A stretch of DNA of 64,000 nucleotides from Lumnitzera littorea (Eukaryota; Streptophyta; Magnoliopsida; Myrtales; Combretaceae). The first letter of the stretch is position 1, and each line of letters opens with the position of its first letter. Below the pieces are notes generated by a model, which was given only the letters and a program-made list of their open reading frames with translations, did no database searches and was not told the origin of the DNA. Positions 37,010-50,000 of the stretch are shown here, one piece after another. The position numbers and the translations under genes were made by a program. The stretch is from positions 49,594,469-49,658,468 of the forward strand of contig JAMXBB010000002.1 in assembly GCA_024138015.1 (NCBI GenBank). Direction: 5' to 3'.

Positions 37010-38082
37010 CTGCACTTAACGTGGAGTTGGATATGTTAAAAATAATAATAACAAAAATTTACAATTAAGGCTGGATTTTTTGTCCACGAATCATAGCTGG
37101 AGTTAGCCTTTCATGCTAGCAAGTTATAGTTATCATTTTGTTATCTAATGGCATTGAGTTACTTCCCATTAATCTAATTATCTAGAGATTTCCAGCATCC
37201 TCTTCATACATGAACTGTCATCCCTTAGTGTTTATGTTGTTTATTTGAGATATACTTTATCCTTGTTGCTGAATTTCTTTTCACCGACAATTAGTCTTAT
37301 AAAAAGACCTCATAAACCTCATGGATCAACATTGTATATAGGTTGTTGAATTTATATCAGATGGAGTTGTGTTTTCGACAAATTGTTTTTTTTCCATTGC
37401 TTATGACATCTTGACTTCCTTATTTCACTGTTAATTTCATATCTACCTTCAAATATCAATGTTATATATTTTTTTTGTACCCAATAGGATACTGGTTGAT
37501 CAGCACTATTATTATTGCTCGAAAAAGTATCTGTTTAATTTTGTACGATGAAAAGCTAGGGTTATACATGGTCGTACATTATAACACTTTTTGACCTATT
37601 AATTAAGAAATAACAAATTTCGGGAGTGGGATCTTTAGTCTCATGCAGGAATTGTACGGGTGCATACATGTTTTATCCGGTATTTAAACAAATAAAATCG
37701 TTTCGTTCCTATAAAATATATCATTAAAAACGTGGATTATAAGACAAGGCACATGTAGAAAATGATTTATTAGCGATACTAATATGTTATGTCAATGAAT
37801 CTATTGTATTTAAATGTTAATGATATTTAGACACATATATATGACAATAAATACTAGTGAATAAATAAATATTTAAATGTAAGTAAGGATAAGACTTGCA
37901 TGCATTGCAATTTTCTTCTATTAGTTCATGCTTATATCCCTTTGCCCTAAAAAATTAGGAGAGACAAAGACCCTAGAAAAGGAGTGAATAAAACCTAGGT
38001 GTGAATCCATGTAAATTAGGAAGAGAGTGCATAACGTAGTAAATTAGTTGCTCATAGGTATTGAAGCGATATAAATGGTAAC

Positions 38083-41000
38083 TTACACAAGTTGAAGAGC
38101 AGTTTGATGATCAGCACGAGAGTAGTGGGAATTGGGATCCAAGAGATTCACGGAGAGAAAATTTCGATCATAGGATTGTGGTTGCATCGACTGATCATAA
38201 ACTGATCCTTGCATCATGTTGTTTTGATGTTGTTCTGATGCTCTCTCTGATTCTGCTATCTGCAAATTAAACTTACTTATTTTAAATTAATTTATAATGT
38301 TCCTAATAGGCATGCCATATATATTCATTTATTATACATACATATAAACATATATTTAAGTATATATTAGCAGTTGCGACACTCACATTAGGGTTAATAA
38401 ATAAATCATTTACGCAATTATTTTCTTAAAAAATACAGTTTTTTAATACCATAATTACCATTTATCGAGAAATCATGGATATATATCTCTATAAAACATC
38501 TCAATAGTCCTCTTCTATTCTATTGGCTAGAACTTATAAATATTATTATATTAATCACAACTTTTATATTATGAACGACTATGATATTTTAGAAATTATA
38601 GGACATCACGAAACCATCCATCTTGCTTTAATAATATAGGTACAGTTGGATCGAGATAGAGAGAGAGAGAGAGAGAGAGAGAACACATCGTACCTTTGCC
38701 CTTAGGTACATGTTATCATTTTGTAGCTCCACTTCCTGCAAGGCATGACGCTCGCATGTGTTCATGACATCGTAAGAACTTCATAAGGAATCAAAATGAA
38801 TGAAAATAATCCAATGTCGTTTGATTTGAAAATGACAACACATAGATGAAGAGCCAAAATTCATTGCATTGTACAAGCACGACTAGGGCAGCCTTTACAT
38901 CCCATCACCATAACTGTTTCCCTTTTTCACTTTTCCAGCTCTATGTCTAGGTGATAGGATAATACAAGGCCTAGTTTACATGCCAGATCCACATTATTGA
39001 TGACGACAGATAAAAGTTTCGGTGTAACATTTCTTCACCCTTAAAAATTGCCACGAAAGTATTGGTGAAAAGCTTAAATGTTTATATAACTTATTCATAA
39101 TTTATATATATATATTTTGAAAAACTAATTTCAATTATTTTACTAGATTTCATAATTTAAATTTTAAAAGACAATACCACTTTTTCTCCTATAGCTGAAA
39201 AAAATGATTATTTTGATTTATATTTATACGAAGGTTATATTATCAATAGGTTTTTTTTAAGGACTCTTAATAAATCTTGATTATCTCCTCTAAACATAAG
39301 AAAACGTCTATGGACAATTATTACCTGTTATTATAGTCTCAGCATAGAGTTTAAATTTTGTACTGCAAATCTCGTAAAATGATTTTCTTGCAAGTAAGCA
39401 TCTATTTGAATATATGAGTAATAAAAGTTTCTTCCATAGCTAAACCACTTCCGAAGGATGTAGGCAGGAATAAGCCAAAGGTTACTCATTTTTAGAGCTT
39501 TTAAGAGCATTGCCTACGTAAGCATGTGTCAAATCAAGACATGTTTGACGAGGAAATTCGTATTTGTTAACTACAATGTCAAATCCAAAGGTTAACAAAT
39601 GTACCTTATTCATTTGGTTGTTAGATTATACAAGTCAAGATGTTGAATTTTGAATTTTTGATAGAGAGTCAAGTCCATAGATGTGGACCCAAGCATATTA
39701 GTACATGTGACTTTTCTAATCTTTCATAATCAATATCATTTACTTTCATTATGACTTGACATGTCACAACTTCTTCTCAAACACATAAGGTACTTTATCA
39801 CCTTACAATTAGATCCATTCCCATCTAAGTCTTGACACGATAATACTCCTTTCCCTTGTTGGACAACCTCCTCGGGTCAATTTGTAATAAGTAATCGATT
39901 TTCATTTTGGTCCTTCCCTAAATCGAATATCTATCAATGGATCATCTTGATACAATTAATGATATCCCAGTCAATTGATAGTTAATAGCTAAAGCAAAAA
40001 GTGAGTAATAGACCATTTTAAAGAAATATCATAGGGAAGGTTTATTTAACTTGTTGCTAAATGTAATTCAATCAATCCAAGCCCATTACATTATCACCAT
40101 TAACCCAAGGACGATGTGTTGCACTCGTAGATCAGTTATCGTCAATATATGAATTTAGTAAAAGAAATTGGTAAACTTCTATTCTGGGAAAGGTAGTCTC
40201 AAAAAGTGATTAAAGGAGAAGGAGAAAGAATTTTAAGAGATCTTTTTTGGTTAAGAAGAGAAATGTTCATTCATAATCACTTTATACACGGCATGTGTAT
40301 AAAAAGAGCACATAAGGTGTCTATAAAATCAAACTAAGTATCTAAGACAATAAAAAGATAATCAACTCGATTAAATAGCTATGAAAAGTGATAAGGTACT
40401 CATCAATCACAACAATAAAAAGATACTACTCTACTAAACTTTTCAAAAGGAGTTGCTATGTTTTTTTGTTCTTTTCTTGTTCCTTGCTTTCCAAACATGA
40501 GAGCATCTAGCAACAAAAGTTCTCTTGTGTGTTGAGACTTCTCAAATTTTCTAGTTTGAAAAATTTTACAAAAGATCCAACTTTTGAGGCCTTAACTTGT
40601 TTCCACTCACAAACATTTTCTATGTGCTTCCATAGTTGCTTGGTGTAATAGTAGCCAAAAAACAAAAGATCATGGGTTTCTTCTACCATTTGACACAACT
40701 AACATCTATTAACCTCAATTATTTTCCATGTTGCTAGTTTATCCAATGTCAGTAGTCTTTTCTTCACCACCATCTAAAGGATGTAAGATTACCTTGAGAG
40801 GATTTCTCTTTGCCACACTAGAGTGAACCAATTAACATTAGGCTTGTTTCTTCTAGCTAAGAGGTAGATTATTATGATGGATAAAGTTTTCCTTTCTCTT
40901 GACTTTTGTACCAACTTGTCTTTTTCTTCTGCAATCAGCCTTAATGATTTGAAGGAGTTTATGATGGTTAACCATCTCTCACCATTTGGCTAGACCCATT

Positions 41001-44000
41001 CATTTCCTTGAATGAAGTCCTATAGCAATACTTTTTTATAACAACTTAGAGTCATGATAATATGTGCGCCCATCCAATGAATAAGAGGTTCTTACCCGTG
41101 CTAGTCATTATACCAAAAGGAGATGAGCTTACTATTCCCCACTTTCCACTTAAGGAGTTGTTTAGCCAAGGGTGTAGATTAAAGAATTTTCCTTCAAGTC
41201 TATGATGCATCTCTAAGGATGTTTACACTTTAGAAGCTTCTTCTCCTCAATAATTCTTTCTTTACCCATCTTGGCAAAAGAGTAGATTCCTCATCCATAC
41301 AAAGCGTCCATATATATGCTAATTATGCCACTTTATTCCAAAGCTTGATGTTAATAATTCCTAAACCTCCCCCTTCCTTGGGCTTACAAGTTTTAGTTTG
41401 AATGAATAAAAATGGATGATTGTATTATAATTATTTTAATAAATTATTTATAATTGTCATTGATAACCCTTCAATAATCTTTAGCCCTAACTAATTAATA
41501 TAATATTATTAAACTACCAATTTTCTTAATATACTTTAGTCATAAATGAAGATATCCACGATCACTATGAAAATACTAGAGAATGTATTGTACCTTCTAT
41601 AGTAGATCATAAAAATTTGGATTGAGGAAAGAATCAAAGAAAAGTAGTTGAAGGAAAAACTAGATAGTAGATTAAGCTAACTAGAAGAATGCCGCATGGT
41701 GACTTATCAAACTTCTTGCCTTTTAGTTGGAATTAATTGATGTATAATGCTAATGTAAAAGAGTTGGAGAGATTCAAAGCAAGGTTCGTATTGAGGGCTA
41801 TACCCAATGTCAAGCTACATATGATGAAAATTGTAGAAGGCTAAATTTGATCATGGGTTATGAGCCTAGTAATTAAATAGACTTGATTATGTAGATTAAG
41901 ATGGTAAGGTTTAAAGAGTCGAGAACATGTATGTTTGAGATTATTAAGAGAGATTTGATATGGTAGGCTTCGATTAAGGTGTATTGGGTCAACTCCAACC
42001 TTTCTCAATTTTGCTTACACAGTAAGACCTTTTATTAGGCTTGAACCTTTGAAGAGAATCCATTTCATGTCTATTTAAAGAAGGGGTCACTTTTAGCCAT
42101 TGATCATTAGGAGAATTACAACAGAGTAGATCAACGTTTTAAAAAATTCAAATAAGGGATTAATGCTTCATAAAGTAGTTCAAATAAGGGATCAACGTTT
42201 CATAAAGTGATTCAAATAAGGGATCAACGTTTCACAAAGCGATTTAAATAATTTTGTGAATTAATTATTATGAATCTTTTGTTTAAACTAATTTATGAAA
42301 CCCCTTATTTGAACTTTTCAAAATACTAATCCCTTATTTGAACTTTTCTCCAAATGTTGATCTCTTTCATTGTAATTCTTCTATTAATTATCATAATGAT
42401 CCAATAGATGGGATTAATGGCTAATCTTTATAAATACCCTATCCCCTCTCTCATTTACTCTCATTTACTCTCATTTAGACATGAGAGAATTTTGGCTTAA
42501 ACACTATTTCACTATTAGATTCTCACTTAAAAAATAATCAAACACTTGACTATTTCAAGAACATGATTTTATTCTTCATCAAACTCGTCATTAATTATGG
42601 AGTTTGATACCATTGAGTTTCTTTACTCCACTGGTCACCATATATATTAGAGCCTTATTCAAAACACCAACTCCTCCTCCCCACACACTTCTCATAATCA
42701 TTCCATTCACACTGCTCAAGTCATTCTCCTCAATTATGCATACCATGATTGCATGCAACACATATGTAACCTTTATAACTAGATCCCCATACCTATAAAA
42801 ATCATTTGTAGTTGCTTGTACTCATAAAGGCCCTAAGATTATTTATCTATTTTTCATTTAGTGAAGAGATTGCTTTGATATAAAATTGGAAATTAGCATT
42901 TGATCTATCTTAGTGAAGTGTTATCATTTTCATGTGAGTTGCATAACCTTGTTCCAAAAGTTTCCTTAATCACTATGTATTGCTTCTTAATTTATGGATA
43001 GACAAGGTATTGTTAATTTATAACCTTGGAATTTTATTTTATCAATTGTTTGGTAATTTATCAAAAATCAATATGAGAATTTAAATATTAAGCACAAAGA
43101 AGAAGATGAAAAAGAGAAGAAGGGGAAAGGGGAGAGAGTAGAGAGATAACTTTAAAAGAATAAGTATGGAGTACATTGCGTATTAGCATAAGGAAGAACA
43201 ACCTCACCCAAAAAAAAAAAAAAAAATTAAGGTATTAGCTATAGAGTGTCAATTATGTAGAATAAATTACACTAAAGTACAATGGAAATAATTGTGAATC
43301 AAAGTAAACAAAGCTAGTAAAAGACATCAACAAATAACATATGATGAAATCCCTTTAGCAAGTAATGAGACTTGATGGCCTCAAATCAAACAAGCAATAT
43401 AAGATAAAGTCCTTTTAGTAGTGATAAAGTTGCTTAAGATTGAGCTTAAGAAGTTGAATTCCCTAAAATTTTCAACTGTCTTTACTAGGGTATTTAAAGC
43501 AAAAAACAGACTCCATGTTGGGGTAGCTAAAAAATAGACTCCATTTGTTTTTAAATTTTATACCATTGAGACAATCTCTTGTTTTTGAAGAAGTATCCAA
43601 TTACTAGATGATGAGAAGAGAGGAGTAAGAGAGAAGGAGGAGAAGGAGGGGCAGGAAGTTGGGGAGGGAGGGAGTGAGGTGTTATAGGGATAGATTTTTT
43701 TTTTTCTTAAAACAAAAAGAATAGAAAAATCATAGTCTAATGGTAAAGCCCAAAGCTCTAATAATTTTTTGATGAGGTTCATTAAATTAGCTTAGGTTAT
43801 GATTAATTAATTATGATGTTTTAGATGTAGTGAGGGGATTTTCATGCTCAAAAATATTCTTGAGGGGATAAATAAGAACATGGAACCTTGAATACTAAAG
43901 TTGAGAAGCCCATGGTTATGAGTGTTGCAATTTTTTTTTCTAGTATCATTTAGAATAAAGAATTCCATATTTTAGCAACTAATGTTTATACATATTTATA

Positions 44001-47000
44001 GCCTAAAAGCTAGTTCACAGTTATCACTTAAACGTAGGGTTTATGTATTGTGCTATTAAATCAACATTTCGAAGCATATGATGCATTATTGGAGTTCATT
44101 TGGAGGATATGCCATGTGTAATGTGTCCCATATTTCAAAAGGTTGCTTTGTTAATGTTTTCATTGTACCTAACTTCTTAATTATATAAATGGTGAATTTG
44201 GGGCTTCTTTCGAACTTCTAGGAGTTTGTATCAAGGTAATCCATTCTCTACCTATCTCTTTGTTTTAAAAATAAAGGTATGTTTGGTTTCCTAACAAATT
44301 AAGAATTTTACTATCGTTGGCATTGTAAGAGGAAAGATTTTCATGTCTTTACGATGGCAATTATCATTTTCATTTTTATGGAGGAGATATGAAAATTTTC
44401 CTATTAATTAAGGAAGCCCTAAAATATTTTGATAACTCCTCTTGTTTCTATGTGAATAGGGTTAAAAGCTTAGCTTTCTTGTTTGGTATGGTTCATCTAT
44501 TAAAGGGAACTTTACCATTGCTGCAATTCCTAATTGTTTCATCTTATATGGCATGTAGGGGTGCCTCCATGTTTTTCTATGTAATGAATCGCAGATTATA
44601 ATAGGCTAGTCTTAGCCATTATAAAGTGCATTAGTACTTAGATTTTCTAAACTCCTTTCTTATACTACTTTTACATCATAACTAGATTAGGCCTTATGCT
44701 TCTTTTTTCAAAGAAATTATCTTAATGATGAGGGAATTGTTTCATAACTATCTATGGAGTTGTGTGGTGTAAATTAGATCAATGATTGATGTAGAATACA
44801 AATTAAGATGTAGATCAAGAGTTTGAAACTGTTAAGAAATAATTAAAGAATTAATTTTATTGCTTTTAGGTTTTTATATGAATGAGAAATAAAGAGGGTG
44901 TAGACGACACTAGATATGACATATCAATCTCAAAACGAATTGGGCCTAATAAGTACGTGACAATTAATGAGTCATTCTTGTTAGAGATTCCAATATAATT
45001 TACATAACTCCATCAACAGTTGCTAAATAGATTGTAACATGATGTGTGGGCTCTAAGTAGTGGGGTAGCTCATTACAATTTAAAAAATTGATAAGAACTT
45101 AAGAGTTCAAAGAAAACTTACTAAATCCACAGTAAAATAAGAGATCTCAAATAGGAATTCTCTACTCTATTACCTGAATAGTCTATCATATGTTAAGAAA
45201 ATAAACCTAATTCACTATTGATAGAAATAATAAAATAAAAACCTAACATGGAAACTAAAACAAAAAAACCCATTAAATTAGACATAATTAGCTATTGATC
45301 GCCCCTATGACCCAGCTTGTAGCTAGGCTAGTTAACTACCTCCTCTTATTCAATTATCTACCCTCCTAATTAATTGCCTGTTTTGTGTAGTCAATCACAT
45401 TAAATACTAATTAACTTGGACATGCTTGAATAGATTTTTATGCATATCTTTTTAATGTGTACTTTTTGGATGATAACCTAGATCACCATTCCATCATGGT
45501 AGACTAAAACTTGTTACAAAAGATAAGGTAAAACGGGAAAGCATTTTTGTTTTTAAGTTGATAATAAACTAAGTATTATGGTAGATTAGAACTTTCTACA
45601 AATGATAAGGGGAAATAGGAGAGTGTTTTTGCCATCTAACCTTTCTATTTGCAGCTTTAAACCTAGAACAATTACTTCTTCTAGTGTTCCTCATACATTG
45701 CATCCTTATTCTATTGTTAAGGATGACTTAATCAATCCCTTAAGGTAATGAGTGGCAATAATTGTTTATACTTATGCTGATGGCTCTTTTAGGACATCAA
45801 ACCCCTAAAATCTTAGGATTGGCCAATGCACACACCTAGCCCCCCTTTTGAGAAGAAGGAAAGGGTTGGGGCCGGGGGGGGGGGGGTGGTGGTGGCTTGG
45901 GTTGTAGATGATGCATGGAGATGGGAGTCACCTAATCACTTAACCTTGCAACAATATGTTATTGAGGAAGTTAACACTCATTGGGGGCTAAGGTAGTGGA
46001 AGGCTACCTATTGTAACCCTTCTACACTCCTTATTTAAGCACCTAGATGACTACAAGTAAAAAAAGAAACCAAGTTCTTTTCTTAAGAGTTAATGCAATG
46101 TTTTCCTCAAGCTAACTTAAGCATTAAAATGGTTGTCCTAAAGCAATCTTTAGTGCCCTTCTTAGCTCACATGTGTTACTTGTTTAGGTTGCTTTAGCTC
46201 TATTAACTAAGGAATCCCTTTGGGTAGGCTTGAAAAACTAACGGTAAGAATTAAATGCCAACAACTTAAGACATCAATTTGTTCTTAGGTAAACATGATA
46301 TGTCAATTAGATACCCTTCTCTTTAGGAAACTTCATTAAGTGTGCTTGAGAGAAGATGTACACTGCTAAACAAAAAATATCAAGGTCTAAAGTAGTTTAG
46401 TGCTATAAATTAGTTCTTAAATATACTTTCATTGTTTCTTTAGCATGGTGGACAAAACTTTGTACCCTTAGAAAACTTGCTTTCACCATGAGCACTAGAA
46501 ATTCTTTCACTACCTCTATTGTGTAGAAAATGAGATTGACTAACATCGCCACTTTGGTTGTGTTTTTCTTAAAGGAATTTCGTTGGCTATATGTTTGAAA
46601 TATGCATGGTTTAAGAAATGGAATCCTAATAATGAGATAAGAAAAGGAATAATATTCCATAAACTTTGAGAATCAGAATTCCTTTTGCAATTAGATTCTT
46701 ACCTTTTTCTTCATTATCAAATTAGCAGAATTTGAATAATTAGGAATAAGAATTCTACTAGTAAAGCAAATAAGGTATTGATGACGAATTAATAGCTACA
46801 ATTAATTAACTTAATTAAAGTAACATATTTTCCTCTACTTAGAGTATTTTGATAGCCTTCATTTATGGCATTTTCAAATAGTTCTCATCAAGATCTAACT
46901 ACTTATGTTTGTTACAAATTTGTGGTTCTTCCATTTCATAATTCATAGATGATTAGATTTTTCATATATATTATTAATAATCCAACATTTCTAAGAAATA

Positions 47001-50000
47001 TCACCAAATTTAGCATAATTGTAGCAACCAAATGTAGATGTCTCATATTTGTTATCATTCAAAGATGAATTATTTTCATTTCATCCCTTTATAAGTGGTA
47101 TGCACCCATGGTATAATCAGATAGATATCCAATGGAGGTCGTAAGTACTCTATTTTGTGATTTGCTATTGGTTTATCGAAGTGGTAGCATGTAGTGGTAG
47201 ATCAATATAGTTGGTGATGGTGTAAGGTAGTGGATCTAGTGAATGTAGGTTTTCTCATGTGGTTATGAGTCTATTGTATGAGAAAAAAAAAAAATAAAAA
47301 AGATAGTAAAGAAAAGGCAAAGAATAGCCATTTATAGTGTTATGCAACAAATACTAGTTTTATTTGTTAGATTTTATGCCTCTTAGATAGCCATAGATAA
47401 AGTGAGTACAATAATAACTACTTAATGAGGAACATAAGGGAAATGGATTTTCCATTCCCTTTCTTTCCTAATTCCACGTTATGAATGTGTTAGGAGGTTT
47501 TTGCTCTTCTCTTCATTTAATGGAATACCTTCACCCTTTTGACCTCTTCCTTTGCAAGGATTGCTAAAAAATGTTTCATATCTTGGTTAGATGGATTATA
47601 CTAGTTTTTAGACTACAGAAGGATCTATTTATTTGTAATTTTCCCTTAAAGTCTCATAGCTATGAGAGGAGTTAGGACTGAAATATGTTTCAGTTATAAG
47701 GACTTATGATTTCTAATATTTTCATGTGATTATCAAATTAGGATAGAGGATCTTGTAGATATGGAGAAAACTGCATTTTGTATTGTAAAGTAAGTATACA
47801 TTTTACTTAGGCAATTGATAGAGTACATAAGTAAATTGATTTCGGCGAAGATGGTGCCTAAGAAGTCTAAGGAGTAACAGTGACTTAGTAAAGAATCTAG
47901 GGGAAGATTGAGTCTCAATGTCTACGTAGTATTCGAATGTCATTATATGTAATGATTGGTATTAAGTGAGGAGATGTCATTTTTGCTAAAGTTCATAATT
48001 GGCCATAGTTGTTGGAGCAAATGAATGACATTATTTGAGCATAAGATAGTAAGGGCTTATGGGTGATGCACCATAACGGATAATTTGGAGGCAAGAAGAT
48101 GGCAAGACTAAAGTAGAGTAGGTTAAAATAAGCACAACTTGGTACATGTATGCATGCTAAGTTGTTGAAATTTAAGCCAATATGGAGAATTGTTGAGTCT
48201 CTTAAATTTACATCAGGCTTGAATTAGAGTGGATAGATTAAGTATGTGACAAATGGGAAAGCTAGAGATGCAACACGGAATAGAGTAAGGGCTCGATCAA
48301 TATGGTGATGCTTAAAGGTCTAAGAAATATTTAGAAATTTAATTTTGGGTTGCCTAATGAAGATTAAAGAGGTGTTGTTAATGCCAATGTTCATAATTAG
48401 GCACGAACTTTGGAGCATCATTAGAACATAACATGATCGAGGCTCACGGGTGATTTAATGGATTGGATATTTTAGCGACAAGAAGTTGGAAGGAGTATAA
48501 TAAAGGAGCCTAAAGTAGGTGTAACTTATGCATATATGTATGTTTAAGTTAAGTAAATTTAAGTTAGCAAGGAGATTTGTTAGTATCTTGAATATATAAA
48601 AAACACAAATCGGAGTAGATGAATAAAAATGTGACAAACAGGAAAGTTGGAGTTGCAACACAGACTAAAGTAACAGGTAGGTTAACTAGTAGGAAGGCAA
48701 TTTATCACCGGTCTCGCATCCGTTCAATCTGTGCCTTATTGACCAAGCTTGAAGCCCTAGCATGTGGTGTATTTCTGTTTTAGCTTTCTTAGTGTGTAAG
48801 AAATTCCCTACAGGCTACATTAACTGTTAGAATTTAGGGTCCCTATAACTTTATATATGTTGTGACACTGCATGTTGAGTTAGAAGAAAGATCCACAGAA
48901 ATCCTGCATAACTCTGACTATGCACCTTACTCCATGTGGTTATGAGGGCTATTTTATTTGTCATGTTAAAATAATGAATCTTTTTATGTTCTTACCCATA
49001 ACATTTTACTCCCACATATTGGGATTTCTCCACGTTAGACATTGAGTGTCAATTTTTCTTTTACCCTAGATGGACATCATTCATTATTTTTCTGCTATTA
49101 AATCTATGATCATAAATTTGAATTGCTTTCTTTCAACAACTTGGTGGAAAAACAGCATCTTGTAACCTATGAATTAAATACCAAAAAGCTCTTTTCGGAC
49201 TGCACTAAAGGCCCACATCATATTTGACAGTTAATCAAATAATTAATTTCATTATTCTTCAACATAGCTTTCCTTTTTATGATATCTATATATAGTTTTA
49301 TCTAAATGACCGTCTTTAACATTAGACCGAGTGATAAAATGTTAGGTCATGAATTGACTTAGAATACTTGATTTACAATTGGAGGGTAAAGGAAAATTGA
49401 ATGAGAGAGCGATATCATGATCCAACATGTCACATGTATAACACAATAGTCTCACTATAGCTACTATATTTTCCCCTGTAGGTGGAGTCTAATAAAATGA
49501 CTGATATGGTATTATGCTCATGAAAGATTTATGTTGTCACCACTAATTTGAAGGAAAAATATGGAGAATGATGATGGTGTCTCTTACCCTTTTCTGCATG
49601 TACTCAATTTCAGCAAATAGCATCTCATTCTGGCAAAACAAAATAATATAAAAAGAAGTTTAGGATACAAAACATAGATATAAACTATGCTAGAATCTAA
49701 AATAACGAAGACATCAGAACTGCTGCAACATAGTTAGACCATCCCTAGCATTTAGTTTAGAAAATGAATGACAACGATGATATATAAGCTACTTAGTAAA
49801 ATTATTCATATCTTTTAGTATGCTATTTATACATTTTACATGATAAAGAAGTGCATTGAAAATTTTAAAAAGGTATGTTTTGATGTATTTAAGACACTCA
49901 TTAGCAAAATGGTCCCAGCATTGAGGATGTTAAAATGATCAACAAATAATTAAACTAAGTTTATAAACCTAGTTTTATATTTAGAACTAAAATGAAATTG

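Larger units (their letters stand above)
38736..49587 (-). other. 10.9-kb SHP intron between the two 42-nt exons
   Basis: Splice borders are clear (donor GTAAGAG after AAAAGG; acceptor TTGCAG before GAAGTGG). In family members this intron is normally short. Here it is enlarged by repeats: a LINE remnant at 40.5-41.4 kb, a foldback element at 42.1-42.4 kb, a G-tract at 45.86-45.9 kb and a diverged tandem duplication at 47.97-48.68 kb. Most of the rest is AT-rich sequence with no feature I can name. Confidence 0.8.

Noticed and set aside
46403..46660. 85-codon minus-strand frame in the 10.9-kb SHP intron.
   Set aside because: No domain or splice context; AT-rich chance frame.
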